A stretch of 64,000 nt of DNA from Lachnospiraceae bacterium (lineage in GTDB: Bacteria; Bacillota; Clostridia; Lachnospirales; Lachnospiraceae): contig JAFRSU010000018.1 of NCBI GenBank assembly GCA_017427415.1, positions 35,069 to 99,068 of the forward strand, in the 5' to 3' direction. Shown piece by piece: positions 26,792 to 35,773 of the stretch. Made by a program: the position numbers and the translations under genes. The notes below the pieces were generated by a model, which was not told where the DNA came from, searched no databases, and saw nothing but the letters and a program-made list of their open reading frames with translations. Every line of letters begins with the position of its first letter. Within the stretch, counting starts at the first letter, position 1.

Positions 26792-28807
26792 ATGATCAAA
26801 GCAGGAATGTATATAAGCGACAGATATGAGATAATCGACAAGGTCGGTTCCGGCGGAATGGCTGACGTGTATAAAGCACTCTGCCACAGACTGAACCGTT
26901 ATGTTGCTATTAAGATTCTTAAACCCGAGTATTCGACGGATGCGGGCTTTGTACAGAAGTTCAGGGCCGAGGCACAATCAGTAGCGGGTCTTTCACATCC
27001 CAATATCGTAAGTGTCTATGACGTAGGTGAGGATGACGGACTCTATTATATAGTAATGGAGCTTGTAGAAGGCATCACCTTAAAGCGTTTTATTGAAAAA
27101 AGGAAAAAGCTTGATGTCAAGGAGGCAGTCGGTATAGCCATCCAGATCGCGATGGGTATGGAAGCTGCTCATACGCATCATATCATACACAGGGATATCA
27201 AACCCCAGAATATCATTATATCAAGAGAGGGTAAGGTTAAGGTTGCCGATTTCGGTATAGCAAAGGCTGCCACTTCAAATACCATATCCCAGAATGCCAT
27301 AGGTTCGGTACATTACCTTTCGCCCGAGCAGGCCAGAGGCGGATACAGTGACGAGCGAAGCGATATTTATTCACTCGGCGTAACACTATATGAGATGTTA
27401 TCGGGACAGGTACCCTTTGCGGGAGACAACTCGGTATCGGTAGCACTTCTCCATATACAGAGCGAAGCGATACCGGTAAGAGAGCTTAACCCCGAGGTGC
27501 CCTTAAGTGTTGACAAGATCATACAGAAGTGTATGCAGAAGAAGCCCGAGCGCAGATATCAGACTGCAGCCGAGCTGATAGTGGACCTTAAGCGTTCGGT
27601 CATCAATCCCGAAGGAGATTATGTAAGCATTTCTTCAAATGCCATAGTACCCAATTCTCCTACAAGAAGCATTACGGAGGAAGAGCTTAACACCATTAAG
27701 AATGCGGCAAGTGCGGCTAAGACACCGTCTACACGTATCTCTTATTCGGACAGGAAGATCAGGAAAAAGGTTAAGCGCGAGACAGAAGAGCTTGACACTA
27801 TGGATTCCGGACTTGAGAAGGTCCTGACCGTAGTAAGCGTACTTGCAGCCATAGCACTTTTAGTACTTATATTCTATCTTGCATGGAATCTGTTTGTTAA
27901 GGATAACGGCGAAGGATCGAACGGCGGTATTCTGTCCGGTCTGTTTAATGAAAACAACGGTTCGTCGACTACCCCGACTCCCGATCAGGCTACTCCTACG
28001 GAAGGTCTGATAAAGGTACCTACCACACCTTCACCCAGTCCTTCACCGGTACCTATAGGATCTGAATTAAGGGAAGTACCGAGAGTCATAGGACTTACAC
28101 GTGAGGATGCGGAAGAATCATTAAAGAAGCAATCTCCGTATTTCCAGATCACATATGTGGAAGAGTTTAATGATGAATATGCAAAGGATCTGATATGTGC
28201 ACAGTATCCCGGCGAGCATTCAATGGTTCCCGAGGATAAGGTGATACAGTTGACACTTAGCGTCGGACCCGAGATGAAGGAGCTTTTAGATGTTAAGGGC
28301 CGTGATTCTTCCTCGGCCAAGATGCTGCTCGAAAACAACGATTATAAGACCGAGTTTATCGAGGAATATGACGATGTTATAGAAGCAGGTTATGTTATAA
28401 GAACCGAACCCGAAGCCGGAGAAATGCTTCCTAAGGGAGAAGTGGTAAGGGTTTATGTAAGCCGCGGACGTGAGATAAAATATGTCGAATGTCCCGATAT
28501 AGTAGGAAGAAAACAGGCCAGAGCCGAAAAGATGATCGTTGCCGCAAACCTTGTAGTAGGTGAGATCCGACAGGAATACAGCGATTCCTTTGATAAGGGT
28601 ATCGTTATAAGCCAGGATGTGTTAGCAGGGTCACAGGCTGAAGAAGGAAGCATGGTAAGCTTTGTAGTAAGCCTCGGTTCAGAACCTGTGGTCACTGACC
28701 CTCCCGTTATCACACAAGATCCGGTGGTAACTCCTGACCCGGGTATCACATATACACCATGGCCTACCCAAGATCCCGGAGGAGAAGGCGGGCAACCGGC
28801 CGGCTGA
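26792..28807 (+). CDS. PASTA-domain Ser/Thr protein kinase (PrkC/StkP type)
   Basis: A 671-residue membrane kinase that senses peptidoglycan fragments or lipid II and controls wall metabolism and growth. The kinase domain spans about residues 11-270, with ATP-binding Lys41, HRDIKPQN containing catalytic Asp135, and DFGIAKA. After a basic juxtamembrane stretch comes one membrane span (about 350-370), a Ser/Thr/Pro-rich spacer and three PASTA repeats of about 67 residues each. The tail is Pro/Asp/Gly-rich (TDPPVITQDPVVTPDPG and onward), suited to spanning wall. Its phosphatase partner lies 25 bases upstream. Three PASTA units are within the usual range. Confidence 0.96.
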   Translation: MIKAGMYISDRYEIIDKVGSGGMADVYKALCHRLNRYVAIKILKPEYSTDAGFVQKFRAEAQSVAGLSHPNIVSVYDVGEDDGLYYIVMELVEGITLKRFIEKRKKLDVKEAVGIAIQIAMGMEAAHTHHIIHRDIKPQNIIISREGKVKVADFGIAKAATSNTISQNAIGSVHYLSPEQARGGYSDERSDIYSLGVTLYEMLSGQVPFAGDNSVSVALLHIQSEAIPVRELNPEVPLSVDKIIQKCMQKKPERRYQTAAELIVDLKRSVINPEGDYVSISSNAIVPNSPTRSITEEELNTIKNAASAAKTPSTRISYSDRKIRKKVKRETEELDTMDSGLEKVLTVVSVLAAIALLVLIFYLAWNLFVKDNGEGSNGGILSGLFNENNGSSTTPTPDQATPTEGLIKVPTTPSPSPSPVPIGSELREVPRVIGLTREDAEESLKKQSPYFQITYVEEFNDEYAKDLICAQYPGEHSMVPEDKVIQLTLSVGPEMKELLDVKGRDSSSAKMLLENNDYKTEFIEEYDDVIEAGYVIRTEPEAGEMLPKGEVVRVYVSRGREIKYVECPDIVGRKQARAEKMIVAANLVVGEIRQEYSDSFDKGIVISQDVLAGSQAEEGSMVSFVVSLGSEPVVTDPPVITQDPVVTPDPGITYTPWPTQDPGGEGGQPAG

Positions 28808-28824
28808 TAATGATCGTATAGTAG

Positions 28825-28857
28825 AAAGAGCTGTCACGAAAGTTACGACAGCCCTTT
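28825..28857 (+). terminator. Weak terminator-like hairpin before rsgA
   Basis: AAAG-A-GCTGTC pairs with GACAGC-C-CTTT (10 pairs with one A/C mismatch, 11-base loop), followed by CTTATATCTT. The T-tract is poor, so it may attenuate rather than stop transcription. Confidence 0.4.
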
Positions 28858-28882
28858 CTTATATCTTATAAAAGGAATTCGG

Positions 28883-29767
28883 ATGTTTGGAAAGATTATA
28901 AAAGGAGTGGCGGGCTCATATAATGTTGTTACCGCAGACGGGACGGTATTTCTTTGCAAGGCCAGGGGCCTTTTCAGAAAAAACGGCATTACACCCTTGG
29001 TCGGAGACAATACCGAGTTTGAGGTGACGGATGAAAAAGAAAACGAAGGAAATATAATACGTATCTTAGATAGAAAAAATGAGCTCATCAGACCTGCATG
29101 TGCCAATGTGGATCAGGTACTTGTAGTATTTGCGGCTGCCGACCCGGAGCCGAATTTTAACCTGCTTGACAGATTTCTTATAATGATGAAGAAACAGGGC
29201 GTTGATTCAGTGATATGTTTTAATAAGAAGGATATCGCGGACAGCGGGAAACTGGAGAGTATCGCAAAGAATTATGAGGCAGGCGGTTTTTTCGTAATAT
29301 ATACAAGTGTACTTAAGGGAGAAGGCAGGGAGAAGATAGAGGAAGTGCTGAAAGGCAGGACCACTATACTGGCCGGCCCTTCGGGAGTGGGCAAGTCATC
29401 CATGATGAACATGCTTTCACCCGACGCGGGTATGGAAGTAGGAGTCCTAAGCGAGAAGATCAAAAGGGGAAAGCAGACCACCAGGCATACGGAGCTTATA
29501 GCTCTGGGCGATGATACATATCTGTGTGATTCTCCGGGCTTCAGCTCGATATACCTTACGGATATCGATGCCAAGGACCTTAAAAACTATTTCCCGGAGT
29601 TTAATCCGTATTCGGATAAATGCAGGTTTCTTACCTGCAGTCATATAAATGAGCCGGATTGTGCGGTAAAAGAAGCACTTGCAGCCGGCAGTATCAGCAA
29701 AATGAGATATGAGAATTACTGTCTTTTATATAATGAACTTAAAAGCAGAAAGCGGGGTTTAAAATGA
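28883..29767 (+). CDS. rsgA: Ribosome small subunit-dependent GTPase A
   Basis: A 294-residue circularly permuted GTPase that assists late maturation of the 30S subunit. An OB-fold N-terminal domain is followed by G4 (FNKKD) before G1 (AGPSGVGKSS) and G3 (DSPGF), the permuted order diagnostic of the family. The C-terminal zinc site reads CRFLTCSHINEPDCAV. Its TGA overlaps the rpe ATG, indicating translational coupling. Confidence 0.96.
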   Translation: MFGKIIKGVAGSYNVVTADGTVFLCKARGLFRKNGITPLVGDNTEFEVTDEKENEGNIIRILDRKNELIRPACANVDQVLVVFAAADPEPNFNLLDRFLIMMKKQGVDSVICFNKKDIADSGKLESIAKNYEAGGFFVIYTSVLKGEGREKIEEVLKGRTTILAGPSGVGKSSMMNMLSPDAGMEVGVLSEKIKRGKQTTRHTELIALGDDTYLCDSPGFSSIYLTDIDAKDLKNYFPEFNPYSDKCRFLTCSHINEPDCAVKEALAAGSISKMRYENYCLLYNELKSRKRGLK

Positions 29768-30414
29768 ACAAGCTGGCACCTTCAATACTGGCAGCGGATT
29801 TTTTCAGGCTGGGAGAACAGATAAGGGAAGTGGAAAAAGCGGGAGCACAGTATCTCCATATAGATGTTATGGACGGAAGCTTTGTTCCGAGTATTTCTTT
29901 CGGTCTGCCGCTTATATCGTCCATACGTAAGCAGACGGGACTTATTTTTGATGTACATCTTATGGTGACCGAGCCGGAGAGGTTTGTGGACCAGTTTGCA
30001 GATGCGGGTGCGGATATCATTACCGTTCATTATGAGGCCTGTACGCATCTTAACCGTACATTAAAGCATATAAGGGAGAGGGGGATTAAGGCAGGTGTGG
30101 CTTTGAATCCCGCAACCGTATCTTCCAATTTAAAATATCTGTATGATTATATAGATATGATACTCGTGATGTCAGTCAATCCCGGATTCGGAGGACAGCT
30201 GTTTATCCCGGAGACACTTGAAAAACTGCGTGATGTTGCAGATGAGGTCAGAAGCTCCGGTAAAAACATCGATATTGAGGTGGACGGCGGAGTGACACTT
30301 AAAAACGTATCCGAGATCATAAATGCCGGCGCAAATGTGATCGTCTCGGGCAGCAGTGTATTTAGAGGGGATATAGCAGGTAATGTAGCGGAGTTCCTAA
30401 AGATAATGGGTTAG
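29764..30414 (+). CDS. rpe: Ribulose-phosphate 3-epimerase
   Basis: A 216-residue TIM-barrel epimerase interconverting ribulose 5-phosphate and xylulose 5-phosphate. It shows HIDVMDGSFVPSISFG, the metal and catalytic residues in HLMVTEPERF, VNPGFGGQLFIPETL and DGGVTLKN. Length is normal. It overlaps rsgA by four bases. In many relatives the next gene is thiamine pyrophosphokinase; here a PilZ protein takes that place. Confidence 0.97.
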   Translation: MNKLAPSILAADFFRLGEQIREVEKAGAQYLHIDVMDGSFVPSISFGLPLISSIRKQTGLIFDVHLMVTEPERFVDQFADAGADIITVHYEACTHLNRTLKHIRERGIKAGVALNPATVSSNLKYLYDYIDMILVMSVNPGFGGQLFIPETLEKLRDVADEVRSSGKNIDIEVDGGVTLKNVSEIINAGANVIVSGSSVFRGDIAGNVAEFLKIMG

Positions 30415-30415
30415 T

Positions 30416-31159
30416 ATGGGGTATTTGCCTATGAAACTTGATGAGATCAGGATAGGTTCTGTAATCGATATTTATATAAGACGAAACAATTCGGCATATA
30501 AAACGGTCAGTAAAGTTGAGTATACCGATGAGAAATTCATAGGGGTAACCCCTATAGCCTCCAAGCACGGGCTTTTCAGATTCCATAAAGAGGATGATGT
30601 GGATATCGTTTACCGTGAAGGCGATAAATACTGGAAATGGGAACATGTGAAAACAGGTATAGCGAGACGTAAGGACGGGAGCAGGCTGCATATTTTCTCG
30701 GCTCCGGTAAAAGCTGTACAGTTTAACAGGCGTACCCAGTTCCGGTTTGAGATCGGTACCGAGATCAAAATGAAATACGAGATAATGAAAAAGGATGACA
30801 ACGAAGGAAAGGGAAATGAGAAAACTCCTTCGGTGGACCTTGACAATATCCTTCTGATGCTGGACGAGCATTATGAAGAGGTGGAATGCAGAGGATACTT
30901 AAAGGACTTAAGCGAAGGCGGGGCATCGGTGGAAACGGATGTTAAGCTTGATAAGGGAGTATTTGTGAGCTTCTCGATTGATTCCGAGCTCGGAACGGTC
31001 AGCTTAAGAGGGGTCATCATAAGAGTAAAGGAAGACAAACACGGTTATTTTGATTATACATACGGGGTTTCGTTTGTAGAGACCAGTAAGAATTATATGC
31101 AGTATTTTTATCTTCAACAACGCAAACAGCTTTATGAGCAGAACAACGATAATGACTGA
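30416..31159 (+). CDS. PilZ-domain protein (YcgR-like cyclic-di-GMP effector)
   Basis: A 247-residue cytoplasmic protein with an N-terminal YcgR-like beta domain (about residues 1-100) and a C-terminal PilZ domain. The ligand-binding arginine motif is NRRTQFRF and the second motif DLSEGGASV fits (D/N)xSxxG, so cyclic-di-GMP binding is predicted. Proteins of this build slow flagella or set surface behaviour. It starts right after rpe. ATG 30416 has weak upstream G-rich sequence; ATG 30431 (MKLDEIRIG) is an equally possible start. The next gene encodes an HD-GYP phosphodiesterase, which strengthens the link to cyclic-di-GMP. Confidence 0.88.
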   Translation: MGYLPMKLDEIRIGSVIDIYIRRNNSAYKTVSKVEYTDEKFIGVTPIASKHGLFRFHKEDDVDIVYREGDKYWKWEHVKTGIARRKDGSRLHIFSAPVKAVQFNRRTQFRFEIGTEIKMKYEIMKKDDNEGKGNEKTPSVDLDNILLMLDEHYEEVECRGYLKDLSEGGASVETDVKLDKGVFVSFSIDSELGTVSLRGVIIRVKEDKHGYFDYTYGVSFVETSKNYMQYFYLQQRKQLYEQNNDND

Positions 31160-31187
31160 GCGTTCCTTATCTTAAAGGAGGCAGTAT

Positions 31188-34100
31188 ATGGTAAAGAAAA
31201 AACGGATATGCGCGTTGATAATATTGATGGCGCTACTTGCAGGCTGTATCCTGCCGGGTACGGCAAAAGAAGTAAATGCCAAGAATATTTCGGGAGTGAA
31301 GTACAGCGATATGGCTGTGGATCCGACAGTTAAGGGAAGCGGTTATTCTGCCGTGCTGTATGACAATCAGAACGGACTCCCTACATCGGAAACGAATGCC
31401 GTGACCGAGACTGCAGAGGGATTCATATGGATAGGAAGTTACAGCGGTCTTATAAGATATGACGGCAATACATTTGAAAGAATGGATTCCACCACGGGCA
31501 TAACGAGTGTAGTCTGTCTTTATGTCGATTCCAAAAACCGTCTCTGGATAGGTACGAACGATAACGGTGTAGCAGTTATGGAAAACGGTAAATACACTGT
31601 ATATGACACCTCAGACGGGCTGGGGTCTTCTTCAGTGCGTTCCATAACCGAGGACAGCAAGGGTACCATATATATCGCTTCGACAAACGGATTAAATACC
31701 GTGACCGAAGACATGGTACTTCACAGATTTGATGAAAAGCAGATCAACAACAAATATATCTGCGAGCTCCGTATCACCGATCAGGACGTGATCTACGGAG
31801 AGACAATGGACGGTGATATATTTACTATAGAAAACGGTACTCTTACAAGCTTTTACGGAGCTAAGTCTTTAGGTGTAGGTGATGTAAACTGTGTCCTGCC
31901 GGATCCCGACAACCCCGGATATGTTTATATAGGAAATACCGAGTCACAGATATATTACGGTATGCTCAGCGGCAGCCTCCATGATGTAAAAAGAATGAGC
32001 ATTTATCCGCTTACATATGCGGCTTCCATAGAAAAGTACAACGGTAAGGTATGGGTATGTGCGGATAACGGTATCGGTGTATTTGATGATGACGGTTTTC
32101 ACATTTTAGAAGATATACCCTTAAATAATTCGATAGAGCACATGATGGTCGATTATGAAGGAAACCTTTGGTTCACTTCTTCACGTCAGGGTATTATGAA
32201 GATAGTGCCCAATCAGTTTACAGATGTTTATGACAAATACGGACTTGAAAATGCTGTAGTCAATTCCACATGTGAATATAACGACATGCTCTTTATCGGT
32301 ACGGATACGGGACTTACGGTTATCGATAAAAACAAAGTGATAGACGAGGTGGTCATCCAGTGTAAGGACACCAATGACAGGTTCAGGTTTAATCATAATC
32401 TTATAAGCCTGCTTCAGGGATGTAGGATAAGATCCATAAAAAGAGATTCCAAAAACAGGCTCTGGATAGCAACATACAGTACCAGGGGACTTTTAATATA
32501 TGATAACGGCATGATCACCCGTTTTGACAATGAGAACGGACTGCCGTCTAACAAGGTACGTACCGTATATGAGATGTCGGACGGGACTGTTATGGTAGCC
32601 TGCAGCGGCGGAATGGTCCGTATCAGGGATGATAAGGTGGCAGGTTCATACGACAACCGTTCGGGTATAAACAATCTCGATGTTCTTACGGTAACCGAAG
32701 GCTTTAACGACGATGCGATCATCGGGTCGGACGGAAACGGAATCTATGTCATAAAGGGTCAGAATATCATAAATCTCGGGAAAAAGGACGGCCTTCATTC
32801 GGAAGTTGTAATGAGGTTAAAACGCGATGAGGAGAGAAAGGTGATCTGGATAATCACAAGCAACTCGATCGCCTATATGACGGAGGATTATAAGATCACT
32901 ACGATCGCAGGGTTCCCTTATTCCAATAACTTTGACATGTATGAGAACAGTCATGGTCAGATGTGGATATTATCCAGTAACGGTATCTATATTATACCGA
33001 CGGATAATCTTATAGGCAACACGGATATAAATCCGGTATTCTTCAGCATGGATAACGGACTTCCCTGCGTTGCCACCGCCAACTCATACAGCTGTGTCGA
33101 TAAGGACGGTATTCTGTATATAGCGGGAACCACGGGCGTAGCTGCCGTAAATATTGAAGAGGTTTCGCTGGATATAGGAAATATCAAATTAAACGTACCC
33201 TATATCGAAGCGGACGGAGAGTTCATATATCCCGATAAAAATGGTACATTTAATATACCGTCATCGTCAAACAGGCTTGTGATCTACGCTTATATATATA
33301 CATATGCCCTGATCAATCCCAAGGTCACATACTGGCTTGAAGGATTTGACAAGGATTTCATCACAAAGAGCAGAAAAGATATGGAACCGGTTGTCTATAC
33401 CAATCTTGACGGCGGTACATATCATTTCATGATGGTCATCCAGGATACACTCGGAAGAGATAACAAACAAGTTGATATTGTTATCACGAAAAAAAGAGCT
33501 TTTTATGAAGAGGCATGGTTCAAGCTTTTAGTAGTACTCGGCGTGATCAGTCTGGTATTCGGTTTTATAGTATTTATCGTATACAGGAAAACCCGTGCTC
33601 TTACAAAGAAGAATGAACAGAACAGACAGTTCATCAATGAGATGACTCAGGCGTTTGCGAAGACAATCGATATGAAGGACAAGTATACAAACGGTCATTC
33701 CGAAAGAGTGGCAGAGTATACAGCCATGCTGACAAAAGAACTGGGTTATGACGATGAAACAGTGGAGAAGTACAGGAATATCGCACTTTTGCATGATATC
33801 GGAAAGATTTCAATACCTCCTGAGGTACTTAATAAGGAAGGTAAGCTTACCGATCAGGAGTTCAATATCATAAAGTCACACTCCGCACAAGGATACAAGG
33901 TACTTAAGGATATAAGCCTTATGCCGGAGCTTGCGATAGGAGCAGGACAGCATCATGAAAGACCTGACGGAAAGGGATATCCTAAGGGATTGAAAGGTGA
34001 TCAGATCGAGCGTGTGGCACAGATCATCGCTGTAGCCGATACTTTTGATGCAATGTACTCAGACAGACCTTACCGTAAGCGTATGAACTTTGATAAGGCG

Positions 34101-34277
34101 GTTTCCATCATAAAGGAAGTGGCCGGTACACAGCTTACGGAAGATGTAGTTGAAGCATTCTTGAGGATCGTCGAAAGAGGAGGCTTACGCGCCGAGGATG
34201 ACAAGGGCGGCGGAAGCATGGAAGATATCGATAATATCCATATGCAGCAGGATAAAAAGGCTGCAAAACGCAGCTGA
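31188..34277 (+). CDS. Propeller-sensor HD-GYP cyclic-di-GMP phosphodiesterase
   Basis: A 1029-residue membrane signalling protein. The N-terminus is a secretion signal containing LLAGC (Cys20), so it may be lipidated; cleavage after VNA is another option. Residues about 55-690 are two-component-regulator propeller repeats (forms such as GFIWIGSYSGLIRYDG and NRLWIGTNDNGV), followed by a Y_Y_Y-type domain to about 760. One membrane span lies at about 776-800. The cytoplasmic HD-GYP domain has the HD pair His869/Asp870 and Gly930-Tyr931-Pro932, with HHERPDGKGYP as in active enzymes. It would hydrolyse cyclic-di-GMP in response to an outside signal. It follows the PilZ gene after 28 bases with AAAGGAGG as ribosome binding site, and a terminator follows. 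Confidence 0.93.
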   Translation: MVKKKRICALIILMALLAGCILPGTAKEVNAKNISGVKYSDMAVDPTVKGSGYSAVLYDNQNGLPTSETNAVTETAEGFIWIGSYSGLIRYDGNTFERMDSTTGITSVVCLYVDSKNRLWIGTNDNGVAVMENGKYTVYDTSDGLGSSSVRSITEDSKGTIYIASTNGLNTVTEDMVLHRFDEKQINNKYICELRITDQDVIYGETMDGDIFTIENGTLTSFYGAKSLGVGDVNCVLPDPDNPGYVYIGNTESQIYYGMLSGSLHDVKRMSIYPLTYAASIEKYNGKVWVCADNGIGVFDDDGFHILEDIPLNNSIEHMMVDYEGNLWFTSSRQGIMKIVPNQFTDVYDKYGLENAVVNSTCEYNDMLFIGTDTGLTVIDKNKVIDEVVIQCKDTNDRFRFNHNLISLLQGCRIRSIKRDSKNRLWIATYSTRGLLIYDNGMITRFDNENGLPSNKVRTVYEMSDGTVMVACSGGMVRIRDDKVAGSYDNRSGINNLDVLTVTEGFNDDAIIGSDGNGIYVIKGQNIINLGKKDGLHSEVVMRLKRDEERKVIWIITSNSIAYMTEDYKITTIAGFPYSNNFDMYENSHGQMWILSSNGIYIIPTDNLIGNTDINPVFFSMDNGLPCVATANSYSCVDKDGILYIAGTTGVAAVNIEEVSLDIGNIKLNVPYIEADGEFIYPDKNGTFNIPSSSNRLVIYAYIYTYALINPKVTYWLEGFDKDFITKSRKDMEPVVYTNLDGGTYHFMMVIQDTLGRDNKQVDIVITKKRAFYEEAWFKLLVVLGVISLVFGFIVFIVYRKTRALTKKNEQNRQFINEMTQAFAKTIDMKDKYTNGHSERVAEYTAMLTKELGYDDETVEKYRNIALLHDIGKISIPPEVLNKEGKLTDQEFNIIKSHSAQGYKVLKDISLMPELAIGAGQHHERPDGKGYPKGLKGDQIERVAQIIAVADTFDAMYSDRPYRKRMNFDKAVSIIKEVAGTQLTEDVVEAFLRIVERGGLRAEDDKGGGSMEDIDNIHMQQDKKAAKRS

Positions 34278-34288
34278 ATAAAAGCAAA

Positions 34289-34307
34289 TGTAACAGTAAA
34301 TGTTACA
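34289..34307. other. Inverted repeat downstream of the HD-GYP gene
   Basis: TGTAAC and GTTACA flank a 7-base centre (AGTAAAT). It lies between the HD-GYP stop and the terminator. It could be a small operator for ychF or a chance hairpin; no regulator is implied. Confidence 0.35.
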
Positions 34308-34334
34308 CCTGAAGATTAAGTAAATCTCGAAAAT

Positions 34335-34355
34335 CCTTGAGGATCAAGGTTTTTT
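34335..34355 (+). terminator. Intrinsic terminator after the HD-GYP gene
   Basis: CCTTGA-GGA-TCAAGG is followed directly by TTTTTT, with upstream A residues able to extend the stem. It sits only 20 bases before the ychF start, so it may also attenuate read-through into ychF. Confidence 0.8.
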
Positions 34356-34375
34356 GGGATAGGAGGATGATAAAA

Positions 34376-35473
34376 ATGAAATTAGGCATAGTAGGCCTGC
34401 CGAACGTAGGCAAAAGCACACTGTTCAATTCACTCACAAAAGCGGGAGCAGAGTCAGCCAATTATCCGTTCTGTACCATTAACCCCAATGTCGGTGTGGT
34501 AGCAGTACCGGATGAGAGACTTGATGTGCTGACGGATATGTACAAGTCGGAATCAAAAGTTCCCGCAGTCATAGAATTTGTGGATATCGCAGGTCTGGTA
34601 AAGGGCGCATCAAAGGGTGAGGGACTCGGCAACCAGTTCCTTTCACACATCCGCGAGGTAGATGCGATAGTACATGTAGTAAGATGCTTCGAGGATACCA
34701 ATATCGTGCATGTTGACGGAAGTGTCGATCCTGCAAGAGATATTGAGACCATCAACTTAGAACTTATCTTTGCCGATCTTGAGGTCATAGAAAAGAGGAT
34801 GGCAAAGGGTGTAAAGGGCGCGGCCAACAACAAGACACTGGCCAAGGAAGTAGAACTTTTAAAGAAGCTTAAAGAACTTTTGGAATCAGGACAGCTTGCA
34901 AAAAGCTTTAAAACAGATGATGAAGAAGAACAGGCTATGTTTGATTCATTCGATCTTCTTACGGCAAAGCCCGTTATCTTTGCGGCAAATGTAAAAGAGG
35001 ATGATCTGGCAGATGACGGCGCATCCAATCCCCATGTGCAGGCAGTAAGGGAATTTGCAAAAAACGACGGCGACGGCGTATTCGTGGTAAGTGCTGAGAT
35101 AGAGCAGGAGCTCTCCGAACTTGACGATGATGAGAAAAAAGCATTCCTGGAGGATCTGGGTGTAGCAAAGTCCGGACTTGAGAAACTTATCGTAGCATGC
35201 TATGACCTCTTAGGTCTTATGAGCTTCCTTACCGCAGGGCCCAAGGAGACCAGAGCATGGACCATCAGAAAAGGTACCAAGGCACCTCAGGCAGCAGGAA
35301 AGATCCATTCCGACTTCGAACGCGGTTTCATCAGAGCCGAGGTCGTTAATTACGACAACCTGGTAGCATGCGGCGGTTATAACGGTGCCAAGGACAAAGG
35401 TCTTGTGCGTTCCGAAGGTAAGGAATACGTAGTCCAGGACGGCGACGTGATCTTATTTAGGTTTAATGTTTGA
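34376..35473 (+). CDS. ychF: Redox-regulated ATPase YchF
   Basis: A 365-residue Obg-like P-loop ATPase that binds ribosomes and affects stress and translation. G1 is GLPNVGKSTLFN, G3 is DIAGLVKGASKGEGLGN, and the altered G4 (ANVKE instead of NKxD) explains the family's preference for ATP. The C-terminal TGS domain includes AWTIRKGTKAPQAAG. Start ATG 34376 has AGGAGG nine bases upstream and gives MKLGIVGLPNVGK; upstream in-frame codons lie in the terminator hairpin. No separate promoter is obvious. Confidence 0.96.
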   Translation: MKLGIVGLPNVGKSTLFNSLTKAGAESANYPFCTINPNVGVVAVPDERLDVLTDMYKSESKVPAVIEFVDIAGLVKGASKGEGLGNQFLSHIREVDAIVHVVRCFEDTNIVHVDGSVDPARDIETINLELIFADLEVIEKRMAKGVKGAANNKTLAKEVELLKKLKELLESGQLAKSFKTDDEEEQAMFDSFDLLTAKPVIFAANVKEDDLADDGASNPHVQAVREFAKNDGDGVFVVSAEIEQELSELDDDEKKAFLEDLGVAKSGLEKLIVACYDLLGLMSFLTAGPKETRAWTIRKGTKAPQAAGKIHSDFERGFIRAEVVNYDNLVACGGYNGAKDKGLVRSEGKEYVVQDGDVILFRFNV

Positions 35474-35485
35474 TAATAATGCCTA

Positions 35486-35728
35486 GTCGGGCAGGGCGCC
35501 GCCATAGTATAAAACACATCATCGCTTAGCAGAGATATACTAAACGGCCCCATCTGCATTCCGGCTTCGGACGCTTGCAATCGTGCGTCCGCTTGATACC
35601 GGACGCACTTAGGCTTCGCTCAAAAATCGGTTTGGATAACCGATTTTTGCCTTGCCTACAAGCATCTGTGACCGTAGTATATCTACTGCACGCTTAAGGT
35701 TTTATCCTATGGCGGTGCCCTGCCCGAC
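35486..35728. repeat. 243-bp imperfect inverted-repeat element
   Basis: The ychF-lgt gap is almost filled by one structure. The outer 30-base arms (35486-35515 and 35699-35728, starting GTCGGGCAGGGC) pair with only two mismatches. Inside, a looser pairing includes GATATACTA on both arms. Nested within are a 9-bp hairpin GTGCGTCCG / CGGACGCAC (35583-35608) and an 11-bp terminator-like hairpin (35622-35648). No open frame is credible. It may be a MITE-like element or a structured RNA; no clear target-site duplication is seen. Confidence 0.65.
35622..35648. terminator. Bidirectional terminator-like hairpin
   Basis: AAAAATCGGTT and AACCGATTTTT form a perfect 11-bp stem with a 5-base loop; the T-run works on either strand. 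It lies in the middle of the inverted-repeat element after ychF and probably ends the ychF transcript. Confidence 0.7.
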
Positions 35729-35773
35729 AATACATATGTTAATATCATAAATAAAAAACACGGAGGAAAAAAC

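Noticed and set aside
31160..31187. Cyclic-di-GMP riboswitch before the HD-GYP gene
   Set aside because: The gap is only 28 bases and holds just the ribosome binding site.
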